Assembly: GCA_045631645.1 (NCBI GenBank) | Contig: JAZQVC010000008.1 | Coordinates: forward strand, 1-57,642 | Source: SIG459 sp045631645 | Lineage (GTDB): Bacteria; Bacillota; Clostridia; Oscillospirales; Oscillospiraceae | Direction: 5' to 3' | DNA: 57,642 bases | Shown here: positions 34,032 to 43,489 of the stretch, piece after piece | Layout: each line of letters starts with the position of its first letter | Position numbering within the stretch: the first letter of the stretch is position 1 | Position numbers and translations under genes: made by a program | Notes under the pieces: generated by a model | What the model was told of the DNA's origin: nothing | Database searches by the model: none | Seen by the model: only the letters and a program-made list of their open reading frames with translations

Positions 34032-34894
34032 AAATTCACCAGCTCATAGTTTCGCTTCTCTCTTCCGCTTATCAAAACCGCACGCCGGAAAATGCCAAGA
34101 GATAAGAGCATATTCACCGCAGGCCGTTTTCTAAGTTCCCTCACATCAGCGCCATGAACACTTGCATATATTACACAGCCGCATCCGACAGCCTGCTCAA
34201 TTGCTTTCACATCCTCATCTGCGCTTATTTCATCAACGGCGATAATTTCCGGGTTCATACTGCGCGCCAGCATGCTTATCCCTTCCGCCTTTCCTGCCCC
34301 AACAAGGATATCGGTGTGCTTGCCCAGATCGAACGCAGCTCTCCCTCTCCACATTGCGGCAATTTCATTTCTTTCATCGCAAACTGAAACACGCTTTCCA
34401 TCCTCGGACGAAGTGCGTATTAGCTCCCTCAAAAAGGTTGTCTTCCCCCCTCCCGGCGGAGAAACTACAAGAACGGAGCTATCATACGGAGCAAGAGATT
34501 TTATGGTCTCCGCTCCCACACCTACGATTTCATGGGGAATACGGATTGCCAAGGAAGATACATCCTGATAGCTTTCTATCCCATCTGAACACAATTTTCC
34601 GCATATGCCTATTCTTATCCCACCTGAGGCCGACACATATCCTTTTCTAAGCTCTCGTGCTACGGAATGGAGAGAACTGCGGCTTGCTTTGTCAAGGACA
34701 TATGCTAAATCGTTCCATACTACTTCTTTTATGCCAAAAGAAATTTCTCCTCGAGGAAGAAGCAGAGTTGGTGTTTGACCGCAGCGAAGACGTATTTCCT
34801 CTCCATATTGCGATATCTCCTTCGGCAAAAGATCAAGTTCATTTCTTATATGCTCGGGAAGTAAATTCCCAAGAGTTGTCCATACACAAGTCAA
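34028..34894 (-). CDS. spoIIIAA: Stage III sporulation protein AA (secretion-type ATPase)
   Basis: 288 residues. Walker A is SPPGGGKTTFLRE near 145 and Walker B IIAVDEIS near 218; CDERNEIAAMWRG is typical. It is a cytoplasmic ATPase similar to type II/IV secretion motors that drives the SpoIIIA channel. The TTG start at 34894 is preceded by GGTGAG; no in-frame ATG lies nearby. Confidence 0.95.
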   Translation of the reverse strand: MTCVWTTLGNLLPEHIRNELDLLPKEISQYGEEIRLRCGQTPTLLLPRGEISFGIKEVVWNDLAYVLDKASRSSLHSVARELRKGYVSASGGIRIGICGKLCSDGIESYQDVSSLAIRIPHEIVGVGAETIKSLAPYDSSVLVVSPPGGGKTTFLRELIRTSSEDGKRVSVCDERNEIAAMWRGRAAFDLGKHTDILVGAGKAEGISMLARSMNPEIIAVDEISADEDVKAIEQAVGCGCVIYASVHGADVRELRKRPAVNMLLSLGIFRRAVLISGREKRNYELVNL

Positions 34895-34951
34895 AATCTC
34901 ACCCCCATTAAGCTATATTGTTAATAAACCAAAAATTATTACCATATTTTC

Positions 34952-34979
34952 TTGACACTAATTTTTCGTTGAGTAAAAT
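34952..34979 (+). promoter_or_regulatory. Sigma-A promoter of the ABC exporter
   Basis: TTGACA at 34952-34957, 16 bases, TAAAAT at 34974-34979; the ATG follows at 35013. Confidence 0.75.
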
Positions 34980-35012
34980 AGACTTATTATATTTTGAACA
35001 GGAGATTTTTAA

Positions 35013-36755
35013 ATGCTGAGAAAGCTGACAAAATACATCAAGGGCTACGGAAAATCCGCGCTGCTTGCCCCCTTGATGGTTGTCATTGAGGTTATCTGTG
35101 AACTTATTCTCCCAATCCTCATGGCAGACATAATAAATATAGGTATAGACGGCGACGGCGGCATTGCCTACATTATCAAAGCAGGCCTTATAATGGTTTT
35201 GCTTTGTCTTATAGCGCTTGTATCCGGTGTTGCCAGCGCACGCTTTGCCTCTGTGGGAAGTCAGGGCTTCGGCTCAAACCTCCGCCGCGCAATGTTTAAC
35301 CATACTCAGGAATTTTCCTTTGCGGATATTGACCGATTTTCCTCTGCTTCTCTCATAACCAGAATGACAAGCGACGTCAACAACATACAGATGATGGTGA
35401 ACATGGGACTGCGTATGGTTATCCGCGCCCCCATTATGCTTTTGGCCGCCCTTATTATTTGCTTCCGCCTTAACGCAAAGCTCACCCTGATTCTTATCAT
35501 TATTGTTCCCCTTATGGGTCTTGCCGTAGGTCTTCTTATGCGCGCCTGCCACAAGCTTTTCACAATCATGCAGGTCAAGCTGGACGGACTTAATAACTCT
35601 GTTCAGGAGAACCTTATTGCAATCCGAGTTGTAAAGGCTTTTGTCCGCGAAGCTCACGAGAAAACCAAGTTCCAGCGCTCCAATGATGAACTTACCAAGG
35701 CAGGTATTGCCGCAGTTATAAGAGTTGTCTTTATGAACCCCATAATGATGGTTGCATTCAATGCTGCAATCATTCTCTCCATGTGGGTCGGCGGAAAACT
35801 TGTTGTCGGCGGTAGCTTGCCCTACGCTGACCTTTATGCTTTTATCACCTATATTTTCAACGTTCTCATCAGCGTTATGATGCTGGCTTTCACCCTCCTC
35901 AACCTCACCCGAGCAAAGGCTTGCGCCGCCAGAATTCTCGAGGTGCTGGATACTGTTCCCGACATCCGCGACGGAGAAAATGTTTCCGCAGACTCCCTTC
36001 CCGAAGCAAAGGGTTCCGTTGAATTCAAGGATGTTTCTTTCAAATATGTTGCAACAGGAACCGGCGACGATGTTCTCAGCAACATCAATCTCAGGATCGA
36101 AAGCGGACAGTTTGTTGCAATTGTCGGCGGAACCGGTACGGGCAAAAGTTCCCTCGTCAACCTTATCCCCCGCTTCTATGATGTCACAGGTGGTCAGGTT
36201 CTGGTTGACGGTCTCGATGTCCGCGAGTACCCCATTGCAAAGCTCCGTGAGCGTATAGGTATGGTTTTGCAGAACAACGTTCTTTTCTCCGGCACTATCC
36301 GCGAAAACCTGCTTTGGGGCGATCCCGATGCAAGCGAAGAGGATATCATCACCGCCACTAAAAATGCTCAGGCTTATGACTTCATTATGAGCTTCCCCGA
36401 TGGCTTCGACACATATATTGATCAGGGCGGCGTCAACGTTTCCGGCGGACAGAAGCAGCGCCTTTGCATTGCCCGCGCTATGCTGAAAAAGCCCGAAATA
36501 CTTATTCTCGATGACTCCACCTCTGCTGTTGACAGCGCAACCGAAGCTGCCATCCGCAAGAGCTTCAGCGAAAATCTCAAGGACACAACCGTTATCATAA
36601 TTGCACAGCGCATCTCCTCTGTCCGCTATGCTGACAAAATCGTTGTCCTCGACGACGACCATATTGTTGGCATGGGCACTCACGATGAGCTTATGAGCTC
36701 CAATGAGGTCTATCAGGAGATTTACTATTCTCAGCAGGAAGGAGTTGGTGAATAA
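35013..36755 (+). CDS. ABC exporter half-transporter with degenerate ATP site
   Basis: 580 residues: six-helix membrane domain (about 1-310) and ATPase domain (about 330-570). Walker A is GGTGTGKSS near 372, the signature VSGGQKQR near 475, Walker B ILILDDSTSAVD near 498. The catalytic Glu after Walker B is Asp and the H-loop His is Gln (IIAQRIS), so its own site should be weakly active. The ATG of the partner gene overlaps its stop, as in BmrC/BmrD- or LmrC/LmrD-type heterodimers. Substrate unknown. Confidence 0.93.
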   Translation: MLRKLTKYIKGYGKSALLAPLMVVIEVICELILPILMADIINIGIDGDGGIAYIIKAGLIMVLLCLIALVSGVASARFASVGSQGFGSNLRRAMFNHTQEFSFADIDRFSSASLITRMTSDVNNIQMMVNMGLRMVIRAPIMLLAALIICFRLNAKLTLILIIIVPLMGLAVGLLMRACHKLFTIMQVKLDGLNNSVQENLIAIRVVKAFVREAHEKTKFQRSNDELTKAGIAAVIRVVFMNPIMMVAFNAAIILSMWVGGKLVVGGSLPYADLYAFITYIFNVLISVMMLAFTLLNLTRAKACAARILEVLDTVPDIRDGENVSADSLPEAKGSVEFKDVSFKYVATGTGDDVLSNINLRIESGQFVAIVGGTGTGKSSLVNLIPRFYDVTGGQVLVDGLDVREYPIAKLRERIGMVLQNNVLFSGTIRENLLWGDPDASEEDIITATKNAQAYDFIMSFPDGFDTYIDQGGVNVSGGQKQRLCIARAMLKKPEILILDDSTSAVDSATEAAIRKSFSENLKDTTVIIIAQRISSVRYADKIVVLDDDHIVGMGTHDELMSSNEVYQEIYYSQQEGVGE

Positions 36756-38671
36756 TGGCTGAAAAAACCAAAAAGCAGCTCCTTGACGAGAAAAAGAGCC
36801 TTGAAAAGGGTCATTTCCAGAAACCCAAGGATGCCAAAAAGACCATCAAGCGCCTTCTTGGCTACATGACCCACAAAAAGTGGCCCATTGTTGTTGTTCT
36901 CCTCTCCCTTATTCTCAGCACCCTTAGTTCCCTTGCAGGAACATATATGATGCGCCCCATGATAAACACCCTTGCAGGAAGCGGCAGTGCCTCGGAAAAG
37001 CTCCAGAGTCTCGCCATAAGCCTCCTCATTTTGCTGGGCATATTCCTTGTTGGCGTTATTTGCAACTATGTTCAGAGCGCAACCATGGCCGTCCTTGCTC
37101 AAAGAGCTGTCAACAAGCTTCGCAGCGACCTTTTCGATTCCCTCGAAAGCCTCCCTCTCAGCTATTTTGACCGCCATCCCCACGGGGAACTTATGAGCCG
37201 ATTCACAAACGACGCCGATAACGTTTACTTTGCCATGGAGCAAAGTATGGTAAACCTTATCTCCAGCGTATTGAGCTTCGTTGGCATTGTGGCCGTGATG
37301 CTTTACACCAGCCCCATTCTTTTCATTGTTACCGCCCTTGTCTTGTTCGGTTCTCTCAGCGTTTTCAAAATAGTAGGCGGACGATCCAGAAACTATTACC
37401 GCAAGCAGCAGGCCGCACTCGGCCGTGTAAACGGTGAAATTCAGGAAGTTATAGAGGGTCTGAAGGTTGTTAAAGCTTTCGGTCACGAAGATATTGCCAA
37501 GGAAAAGTTTGACAAGCTCAACTGCGAATATCGCGATGCTGCCACCGATGCAAACTTCTTCGCAGGCGCAATTATGCCCCTCAGCGCAAACATTCTTAAC
37601 ATTGGCTATGCTCTCACCGCAATTCTCGGCGGTTTCCTCGCCCTTGTTATGGGCTTTGACATCGGCGGCTACGCTGCCTACCTCACCTACTCCCGCCAGA
37701 TCGGTGGTCCGGTAAACCAGGTCAGCCAGCAGATCACCGCAATCTTCTCCGCCCTTGCAGGTGCCGAGCGCATCTTTGACGTTATGGACACTCCCCCCGA
37801 AATTGATGAGGGTGATGTTGAGCTCATCCCCGTAATCAAGAACGAAAACGGCGAGCTTGCCGAATATCATGGCGGACATCCCAAAGCATGGGCATGGAAA
37901 TGCCCCACCGAAAACGGCGGATATGAGCTTGTCCCGCTCAAGGGCGACGTGGTGCTGAAAGATGTTGATTTCGCCTATGTTGAAGATAAGAAGGTACTCA
38001 AGAAGGTTAATGTCTACGCAAATCCCGGACAGAAAATTGCCCTTGTTGGCTCTACGGGCGCAGGCAAAACCACCATTACCAACCTTATAAACAGATTCTA
38101 TGAGATAAACTCCGGAACTATCACCTATGACGGCATTGATATCCGCCGCATAAAGAAGGACTCCCTCCGCCGCAGCCTCGGCGCCGTACTTCAGGACACC
38201 CATCTTTTCACAGGTACAGTTATGGAGAATATCCGCTACGGCAGACTTGAAGCAACTGACGAGGAATGCATAGCTGCCGCAAAGGCCGCCAATGCCCATT
38301 CCTTTATTCGCCGCCTTCCCGATGGTTACAACACCATGGTCACCGGCGACGGCGCAAACCTCAGCCAGGGTCAGCGTCAGCTTCTTGCCATCGCACGCGC
38401 AGCTGTTAAGGATCCTCCCGTAATGGTTCTCGACGAAGCCACCTCCTCCATCGATACCCGCACCGAACAGCACATTCAGCAGGGTATGGATATGCTTATG
38501 GAGGGACGCACTGTTTTCGTCATCGCTCACAGACTCTCCACCGTTCGAAACTCCGACTGCATAGTGGTTATCGAAGGTGGTCAGATTCAGGAAAAAGGAC
38601 CTCACGACCAGCTGCTTGAGGAAAAGGGCAGATATTATATGCTTTACACCGGACAGCATGTTCTTGACTGA
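36755..38671 (+). CDS. ABC exporter half-transporter with consensus ATP site
   Basis: 638 residues: a charged N-terminal tail (1-40), six-helix membrane domain, ATPase domain. Walker A is GSTGAGKTT near 432, the signature LSQGQRQ near 536, Walker B VMVLDEATSSID with the catalytic Glu, H-loop IAHRLST. An insert of about 40 residues (about 360-400, GHPKAWAWKCPTENGG) sits between the two domains. It forms a heterodimer with the preceding gene and carries the residues for hydrolysis. Confidence 0.94.
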   Translation: MAEKTKKQLLDEKKSLEKGHFQKPKDAKKTIKRLLGYMTHKKWPIVVVLLSLILSTLSSLAGTYMMRPMINTLAGSGSASEKLQSLAISLLILLGIFLVGVICNYVQSATMAVLAQRAVNKLRSDLFDSLESLPLSYFDRHPHGELMSRFTNDADNVYFAMEQSMVNLISSVLSFVGIVAVMLYTSPILFIVTALVLFGSLSVFKIVGGRSRNYYRKQQAALGRVNGEIQEVIEGLKVVKAFGHEDIAKEKFDKLNCEYRDAATDANFFAGAIMPLSANILNIGYALTAILGGFLALVMGFDIGGYAAYLTYSRQIGGPVNQVSQQITAIFSALAGAERIFDVMDTPPEIDEGDVELIPVIKNENGELAEYHGGHPKAWAWKCPTENGGYELVPLKGDVVLKDVDFAYVEDKKVLKKVNVYANPGQKIALVGSTGAGKTTITNLINRFYEINSGTITYDGIDIRRIKKDSLRRSLGAVLQDTHLFTGTVMENIRYGRLEATDEECIAAAKAANAHSFIRRLPDGYNTMVTGDGANLSQGQRQLLAIARAAVKDPPVMVLDEATSSIDTRTEQHIQQGMDMLMEGRTVFVIAHRLSTVRNSDCIVVIEGGQIQEKGPHDQLLEEKGRYYMLYTGQHVLD

Positions 38672-38675
38672 TTTC

Positions 38676-38703
38676 AAGGGGCAAACCGACAAGGTTCGCC
38701 CCT
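38676..38703 (+). terminator. Terminator of the ABC exporter operon
   Basis: AAGGGGCAAAC pairs with GTTCGCCCCTT (one mismatch) around a six-base loop, followed by TTGTCTT. Confidence 0.7.
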
Positions 38704-38728
38704 TTTGTCTTATAATAAACATTTACAC

Positions 38729-38757
38729 TTTACATTGATAAATTATGGGTGTAGAAT
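38729..38757 (+). promoter_or_regulatory. Sigma-A promoter of iorAB
   Basis: TTTACA at 38729-38734, 17 bases, TAGAAT at 38752-38757, 41 bases before the iorA ATG. Confidence 0.6.
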
Positions 38758-38797
38758 ACTAAATCATGATAATCATAAACCAAGGAGCGCAAACAAA

Positions 38798-40531
38798 ATG
38801 AAACAACTTATGCTTGGCAATGCCGCCCTCGCCCGCGGTCTTTATGAAGCCGGATGCGCAATAGTTTCAAGCTATCCCGGCACCCCCAGTACCGAAATAA
38901 GCGAAGAAGCAGCCAAATATCCCGAAATATATTGCGAATGGGCCCCCAACGAGAAGGTTGCCATGGAGGTTGCCTTCGGAGCATCTCTTGCCGGAAAACG
39001 CAGCTTTTGCGGCATGAAACATGTTGGTCTCAATGTTGCCTGCGACCCCCTCTTCACCATGAGTTACACAGGAATCAACGCAGGTCTTGTAATCGCAGTT
39101 GCCGATGACCCCGGTATGCATTCAAGCCAGAACGAGCAGGACTCCCGCCGCCATGCCATATCTTCCAAGCTTCCTATGCTTGATCCTGCAGACAGCGCTG
39201 AAACTCTGGAATATACCCGCCTTGCATTTGAGCTGAGCGGAAAATTTGACACCCCCGTTCTGCTGCGCATGTGCACAAGAATTTCCCACTCCCAGTCTCC
39301 CGTTGAGCTTGGAGAGCGCCTTGTTCAGGAGAATATTCCTTACGAGAAGAACATTGCAAAATATGTTATGATGCCCGCCAACGCAAAGCGCCGCCATCCC
39401 ATTGTTGAAAAACGCATGAATGACATGGCTGAGTGGTCTGAAACAAGCGGCATTAATAAGGTTGAGATGGGCGGCACCGAAATCGGCGTTATTGCCTCCT
39501 CCACCGCTTATCAGTACATAAAAGAAGTTTTCGGCAACAGCGTAAGCATTCTTAAAATCGGCATGGTTAACCCCCTGCCCACCAAGCTTATTATGGATTT
39601 TGCCTCAAAAGTTGATAAGCTTATTGTTTGCGAAGAGCTTGACCCCATTATTGAGGAACACTGCCTGCGTCTCGGCCTGAAAGTTCAGGGTAAGGATATC
39701 TTCCCCATTGAGGGAGAATTCACCCAGAATCTTGTTGCCCGCGCTATGGGCAAATGTGTTAACTGCGGCCCTACCCTTGAAGAGGCAATTCCCGCCCGTC
39801 CTCCCATCATGTGCGCCGGCTGCCCCCACAGAGGTCTTTTCTATAGTCTTGTTCGCAACAAGTGCACTGTTTTGGGTGACATTGGCTGCTACACCCTCGG
39901 CGCAGTCGCTCCTCTCAACGCAATGGAAATGACTCTTTGTATGGGCGCATCTGTCTCCTCCATCCATGGCTTTAATAAGGCGCTGGGTGCAGAAGCAGAA
40001 AAGAAGACCGTTGCCGTTATCGGCGACAGCACATTTATGCATTCCGGTATGACAGGTCTTGCCAACATTGCATACAACAGCTCTGCTTCCACCGTTATTA
40101 TTCTGGATAACTCCATCACCGGCATGACAGGCCATCAGCAGAACCCCACCACAGGCTATAACCTTCGCGGTGAGCCTGCAGCCAAGATTGACCTCGAAGC
40201 TCTCTGCCGCGCTCTGGGTATCAACAGAGTAAGCGTTGTTGATCCCTACGATCTTGCTCAGTGCGACAAGGTTTTGAAGGAAGAGCTTGCCGCCGATGAC
40301 CCCTCTGTTATCATAAGCCGCAGACCCTGCGCCCTTTTGAAGTATGTTAAGCACTCCAGTCCCCTCACCATTGACCCCGACAAGTGCAAAGGCTGCAAGA
40401 TGTGCATGAAGATAGGCTGTCCCGCCATCTCCTTCAGAGACGGAAAAGCCTCCATTGATCCCACCCAGTGCGTGGGTTGCGGCGTATGCCAGCAGCTTTG
40501 CGCCTTTGATGCATTTCAGATAAAGGAGTGA
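38798..40531 (+). CDS. iorA: Indolepyruvate:ferredoxin oxidoreductase, alpha subunit
   Basis: Oxidatively decarboxylates arylpyruvates (indole-, phenyl-, hydroxyphenylpyruvate) to aryl-acetyl-CoA, reducing ferredoxin, with thiamine diphosphate. 577 residues. The N-terminal pyrimidine-binding domain has SSYPGTPSTEISEEAA and EWAPNEKVAMEVAFGAS; the TPP core has GDIGCYTLG and GDSTFMHSGMTG; the C terminus (about 525-577) is a two-cluster ferredoxin, CKGCKMCMKIGC and CVGCGVCQQLC. The start ATG at 38798 is fixed by AAGGAG. It pairs with iorB. Confidence 0.95.
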   Translation: MKQLMLGNAALARGLYEAGCAIVSSYPGTPSTEISEEAAKYPEIYCEWAPNEKVAMEVAFGASLAGKRSFCGMKHVGLNVACDPLFTMSYTGINAGLVIAVADDPGMHSSQNEQDSRRHAISSKLPMLDPADSAETLEYTRLAFELSGKFDTPVLLRMCTRISHSQSPVELGERLVQENIPYEKNIAKYVMMPANAKRRHPIVEKRMNDMAEWSETSGINKVEMGGTEIGVIASSTAYQYIKEVFGNSVSILKIGMVNPLPTKLIMDFASKVDKLIVCEELDPIIEEHCLRLGLKVQGKDIFPIEGEFTQNLVARAMGKCVNCGPTLEEAIPARPPIMCAGCPHRGLFYSLVRNKCTVLGDIGCYTLGAVAPLNAMEMTLCMGASVSSIHGFNKALGAEAEKKTVAVIGDSTFMHSGMTGLANIAYNSSASTVIILDNSITGMTGHQQNPTTGYNLRGEPAAKIDLEALCRALGINRVSVVDPYDLAQCDKVLKEELAADDPSVIISRRPCALLKYVKHSSPLTIDPDKCKGCKMCMKIGCPAISFRDGKASIDPTQCVGCGVCQQLCAFDAFQIKE

Positions 40532-40538
40532 GACCGCT

Positions 40539-41111
40539 ATGAAAACCAAAAATATCATGATAGTAGGCGTTGGCGGTCAGGGAAGTCTCCTCGCCAGCAA
40601 GCTTCTCGGTCAACTTCTCATTCAGGAAGGCTACGACGTTAAAGTCAGCGAAGTTCACGGAATGAGCCAGCGCGGCGGAAGCGTTGTTACCTATGTTCGT
40701 TACGGCGAAAGCGTTGCATCCCCTCTTATTGACGAGGGCGAAGCTGATTTCATTGTCTCCTTTGAGCTTCTGGAGGCCGCAAGATGGCTTTCTTACCTTG
40801 CACCCAACGGAAGAATTATTACAAGCACCCAGAAAATTGATCCTATGCCCGTTATTACAGGCAATGCCAAGTATCCCGAAGATATTGTTGAAAAGATTAA
40901 ATCTATTGGCATTGAAACAGACGCTCTTGACTGCCTCAGCCTTGCAAGCGAAGCCGGCAGCGTAAAGGCCGCCAACATTGTTCTTATGGGCAGACTTTCC
41001 AATTATTTTGACCTTCCCGAGGAAGCCTGGCTCAAGGCATTGGAAGCCGTTGTGCCTCCCAAATTCCTTGAACTTAATAAAAAAGCTTTCGAACTGGGAC
41101 GAAAAGCATAA
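40539..41111 (+). CDS. iorB: Indolepyruvate:ferredoxin oxidoreductase, beta subunit
   Basis: 190 residues of the gamma-type domain of 2-oxoacid:ferredoxin oxidoreductases: GVGGQGSLLASKLLGQLL at the start and EVHGMSQRGGSVVTYVRYG. It binds CoA and completes the enzyme with IorA. It starts seven bases after iorA. Confidence 0.95.
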   Translation: MKTKNIMIVGVGGQGSLLASKLLGQLLIQEGYDVKVSEVHGMSQRGGSVVTYVRYGESVASPLIDEGEADFIVSFELLEAARWLSYLAPNGRIITSTQKIDPMPVITGNAKYPEDIVEKIKSIGIETDALDCLSLASEAGSVKAANIVLMGRLSNYFDLPEEAWLKALEAVVPPKFLELNKKAFELGRKA

Positions 41112-41120
41112 AAAACATAT

Positions 41121-41153
41121 AAAAAAGGCAGAGGAAATTCCTCTGCCTTTTTT
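41121..41153. terminator. Bidirectional terminator between iorB and the LysR gene
   Basis: AAAAAAGGCAGAGG pairs with CCTCTGCCTTTTTT around AAATT. It overlaps the last codon region of the convergent LysR gene. Confidence 0.85.
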
Positions 41154-42042
41154 ATTTCAACATATCTATAAAATGCTTCAAAGCTGGGTTATCGTCATTT
41201 TTTCTCCATGCAACCAATATTTCTTCCGTCTCCCCTTCTCCCGCAAGGGGAACAAAAACCACGTTTTCCGTACCTACATCCCAGGGATGGGAATATTCGG
41301 GAACAATTGATATGCCCTCTTCAGCAGCAACCATCATAAGAATGCTCTCCATATCGCTGGAGCGAAGAAGAATCTTAGGCTGATATCCGGCCTGCTGATA
41401 AAGCTGAATATAATAGGCATCTCCGAAGGAATCGCCTGTGCCGGAGGGTGACATGAAAAGGATGTTTTCCTGCTTTAAGTCCTTGCGGCTAAGCTCCTTT
41501 CTTCGCGCAAGACGATGGTTTGCATATAGCGCCACACGAAGAGGAACATTTTCAAAAACTCTGAGAGCTATATTTTCTTCCTGCAAAATGTTTGTACTGT
41601 CCCATGTGAATATGATATCATATTCACCGTTAAGAAGTCCCGCTGCAAGCATATCCGTATCGCAGCGATAACAGGAAAGCAAAACGTTTGGATATTCCCT
41701 GTGGAAATTTCTAAGATATTTGGATATATCGCTGCGCTCATAGCCTTTTGTATAACCTATTCTGAGGCTTCCTTCAAGACCCGTAGAAGCCTCGCGAGTA
41801 CGCCAAAGGGCGGTATCCATGCGCTCAAGAATCTCCCTCGCCTCTTTCAGGAAAACCTTACCCGCAGGTGTGAGGCTTATAGGGCGGGTCTCTCTGTTTA
41901 TAAGCTTTGAGCCAACAGCCTCCTCAAGAGTTCTTATCTGCTGGGTTATTGCGGTCTGTGATATAAAATGGGCAACGGCAGCTTTTGTGAAGCTTTCCGT
42001 TTCTGCGAGAGTCACGAAGTATCTTAGCTGGTTGAGATTCAT
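41152..42042 (-). CDS. LysR-family transcriptional regulator
   Basis: 296 residues. The N-terminal winged helix (about 1-65; RYFVTLAETESFTKAAVAHF, then QQIRTLEEAVGSKL) precedes the effector-binding domain (about 90-296). It is divergent from paaK and convergent with iorAB, so it is the likely regulator of the arylpyruvate genes, with a candidate site at 42095-42108. GGAGG lies before the ATG. Its effector may be an aryl acid, which is inferred. Confidence 0.93.
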   Translation of the reverse strand: MNLNQLRYFVTLAETESFTKAAVAHFISQTAITQQIRTLEEAVGSKLINRETRPISLTPAGKVFLKEAREILERMDTALWRTREASTGLEGSLRIGYTKGYERSDISKYLRNFHREYPNVLLSCYRCDTDMLAAGLLNGEYDIIFTWDSTNILQEENIALRVFENVPLRVALYANHRLARRKELSRKDLKQENILFMSPSGTGDSFGDAYYIQLYQQAGYQPKILLRSSDMESILMMVAAEEGISIVPEYSHPWDVGTENVVFVPLAGEGETEEILVAWRKNDDNPALKHFIDMLK

Positions 42043-42094
42043 TCTTCCGCCCTCCTCTTATCATAAGTTTTTCTTATATTAACATGGAAATATT

Positions 42095-42108
42095 ATATTT
42101 GCAAATAT
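42095..42108. promoter_or_regulatory. Palindrome ATATTTGCAAATAT, candidate LysR operator
   Basis: A perfect 14-base palindrome between the divergent LysR and paaK genes, with the T-N11-A form common to LysR sites. It overlaps the -35 region of the paaK promoter. Confidence 0.5.
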
Positions 42109-42127
42109 GATTTTTATTTTCTATAAT
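42098..42127 (+). promoter_or_regulatory. Sigma-A promoter of paaK
   Basis: TTTGCA at 42098-42103, 18 bases, TATAAT at 42122-42127. The -35 is weak and lies inside the palindrome at 42095-42108, as expected of an activator-dependent promoter. Confidence 0.6.
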
Positions 42128-42173
42128 AAGCACATCTTTCAAAGACAGACATTCCGAAAGGAGCACAAAATAT

Positions 42174-43475
42174 ATGGAACGCTATTATCAGCCTGAAATA
42201 GAATGCGCCGAACGCGACGAAATTAAGGCAATGCAGGACGAGCGCATTGTAAAGCAGGTTAAGCATGTATGGGACAATGTTCCCCTCTACAGAAAGAAAA
42301 TGGAAGAAAAAGGCGTCACTCCCGACGACATCAAGGGAATTGACGATATATATAAGCTCCCCTTTACTTCAAAAGCCGACCTTCGCGAGGGTTACCCCTA
42401 CGGACTTCTCGCAAAGCCCCTTTCCGAATGCGTACGCATCCACAGCACCTCCGGCACTACCGGCAAAAGGGTTATGGCCTATTACACCCAGCATGATATC
42501 GACCTTTGGTATGACTGCTGCGCAAGAGCCATCACCGCTGTAGGCGGCACCAAAGACGATGTTGTTCAGATTGCTTATGGCTACGGACTTTTCACTGGCG
42601 GCGCAGGTCTTGACGGCGGAAGCCACAAAGTTGGCTGCCTCACCGTTCCTGCCTCCTCAGGCAACACCGAACGCCAGATAATGTTCATTCAGGATATGAA
42701 GTCCACCATTTTGTGCTGCACTCCTTCCTACGCTGCATACCTCGGCGAGACGATGAAGGAAATGGGTCTTAGCCCCGACGAAATCCCCCTCAAGGCCGGT
42801 ATTTTCGGCGCAGAGGCATGGAGCGAAGAGATGCGCAAGGACATTGAAGCAACAATGGGTATCAAGGCCTATGACATATACGGTCTCACCGAGCTCAGCG
42901 GCCCCGGCGTTTCCTTCGAATGCTCCGCACAAAACGGTATGCATATCAACGAAGACCACTTCTATGCAGAGATAATCGACCCCAACACAGGCGAAGTTCT
43001 TCCCGCAGGCAGCAAAGGCGAGCTTGTTTTCACCTCTCTCACCAAGGAAGCCTTCCCCGTTATCAGATACCGCACCCGCGACATCTGCCAGCTCAACTAT
43101 GAGAAATGTTCCTGCGGCCGCACCCATGTTCGTATGGCAAAGCCTATGGGACGCAGCGACGATATGCTTATTATCCGCGGCGTCAATGTTTTCCCCAGCC
43201 AGATAGAGGCTGTGCTGCTTAACCGCGGATATTCCCCCAACTACCAGATTATTGTTGACCGCGTAAACAACACCGACACCTTTGAAGTGAAGGTTGAGCT
43301 TACTGCCGATATGTTCACCGACGATATGGGTCATATCAGCAAGCTGCAGAACCAGCTTGTAAGCGATATGCGCAGCATGCTTGGCATTGGTCCTAAGGTA
43401 AGCCTTGTTGCTCCCAAGTCCATAACAAGAAGCGAAGGTAAGGCAGTGCGCGTTATTGATAAGCGCAAGATATAA
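42174..43475 (+). CDS. paaK: Phenylacetate-CoA ligase family enzyme
   Basis: 433 residues of the ANL adenylate-forming superfamily. The P-loop is HSTSGTTGKR, followed by YGLTELSGPG and the hinge RSDDMLIIRGVNVFPSQIE. It activates aryl acids with ATP and CoA. Next to iorAB it could recycle aryl acids to CoA esters for reductive carboxylation to arylpyruvate (amino-acid synthesis), or act in the opposite sense on the products of Ior. Direction cannot be told from sequence. Confidence 0.93.
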   Translation: MERYYQPEIECAERDEIKAMQDERIVKQVKHVWDNVPLYRKKMEEKGVTPDDIKGIDDIYKLPFTSKADLREGYPYGLLAKPLSECVRIHSTSGTTGKRVMAYYTQHDIDLWYDCCARAITAVGGTKDDVVQIAYGYGLFTGGAGLDGGSHKVGCLTVPASSGNTERQIMFIQDMKSTILCCTPSYAAYLGETMKEMGLSPDEIPLKAGIFGAEAWSEEMRKDIEATMGIKAYDIYGLTELSGPGVSFECSAQNGMHINEDHFYAEIIDPNTGEVLPAGSKGELVFTSLTKEAFPVIRYRTRDICQLNYEKCSCGRTHVRMAKPMGRSDDMLIIRGVNVFPSQIEAVLLNRGYSPNYQIIVDRVNNTDTFEVKVELTADMFTDDMGHISKLQNQLVSDMRSMLGIGPKVSLVAPKSITRSEGKAVRVIDKRKI

Positions 43476-43489
43476 AAGGAGGAAACAAA

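Noticed and set aside
35274..36683. 469-codon open frame on the minus strand
   Set aside because: Antisense shadow of the first ABC gene; no recognisable protein.
36731..38722. 663-codon open frame on the minus strand
   Set aside because: Antisense shadow of the second ABC gene, which has all ABC motifs.
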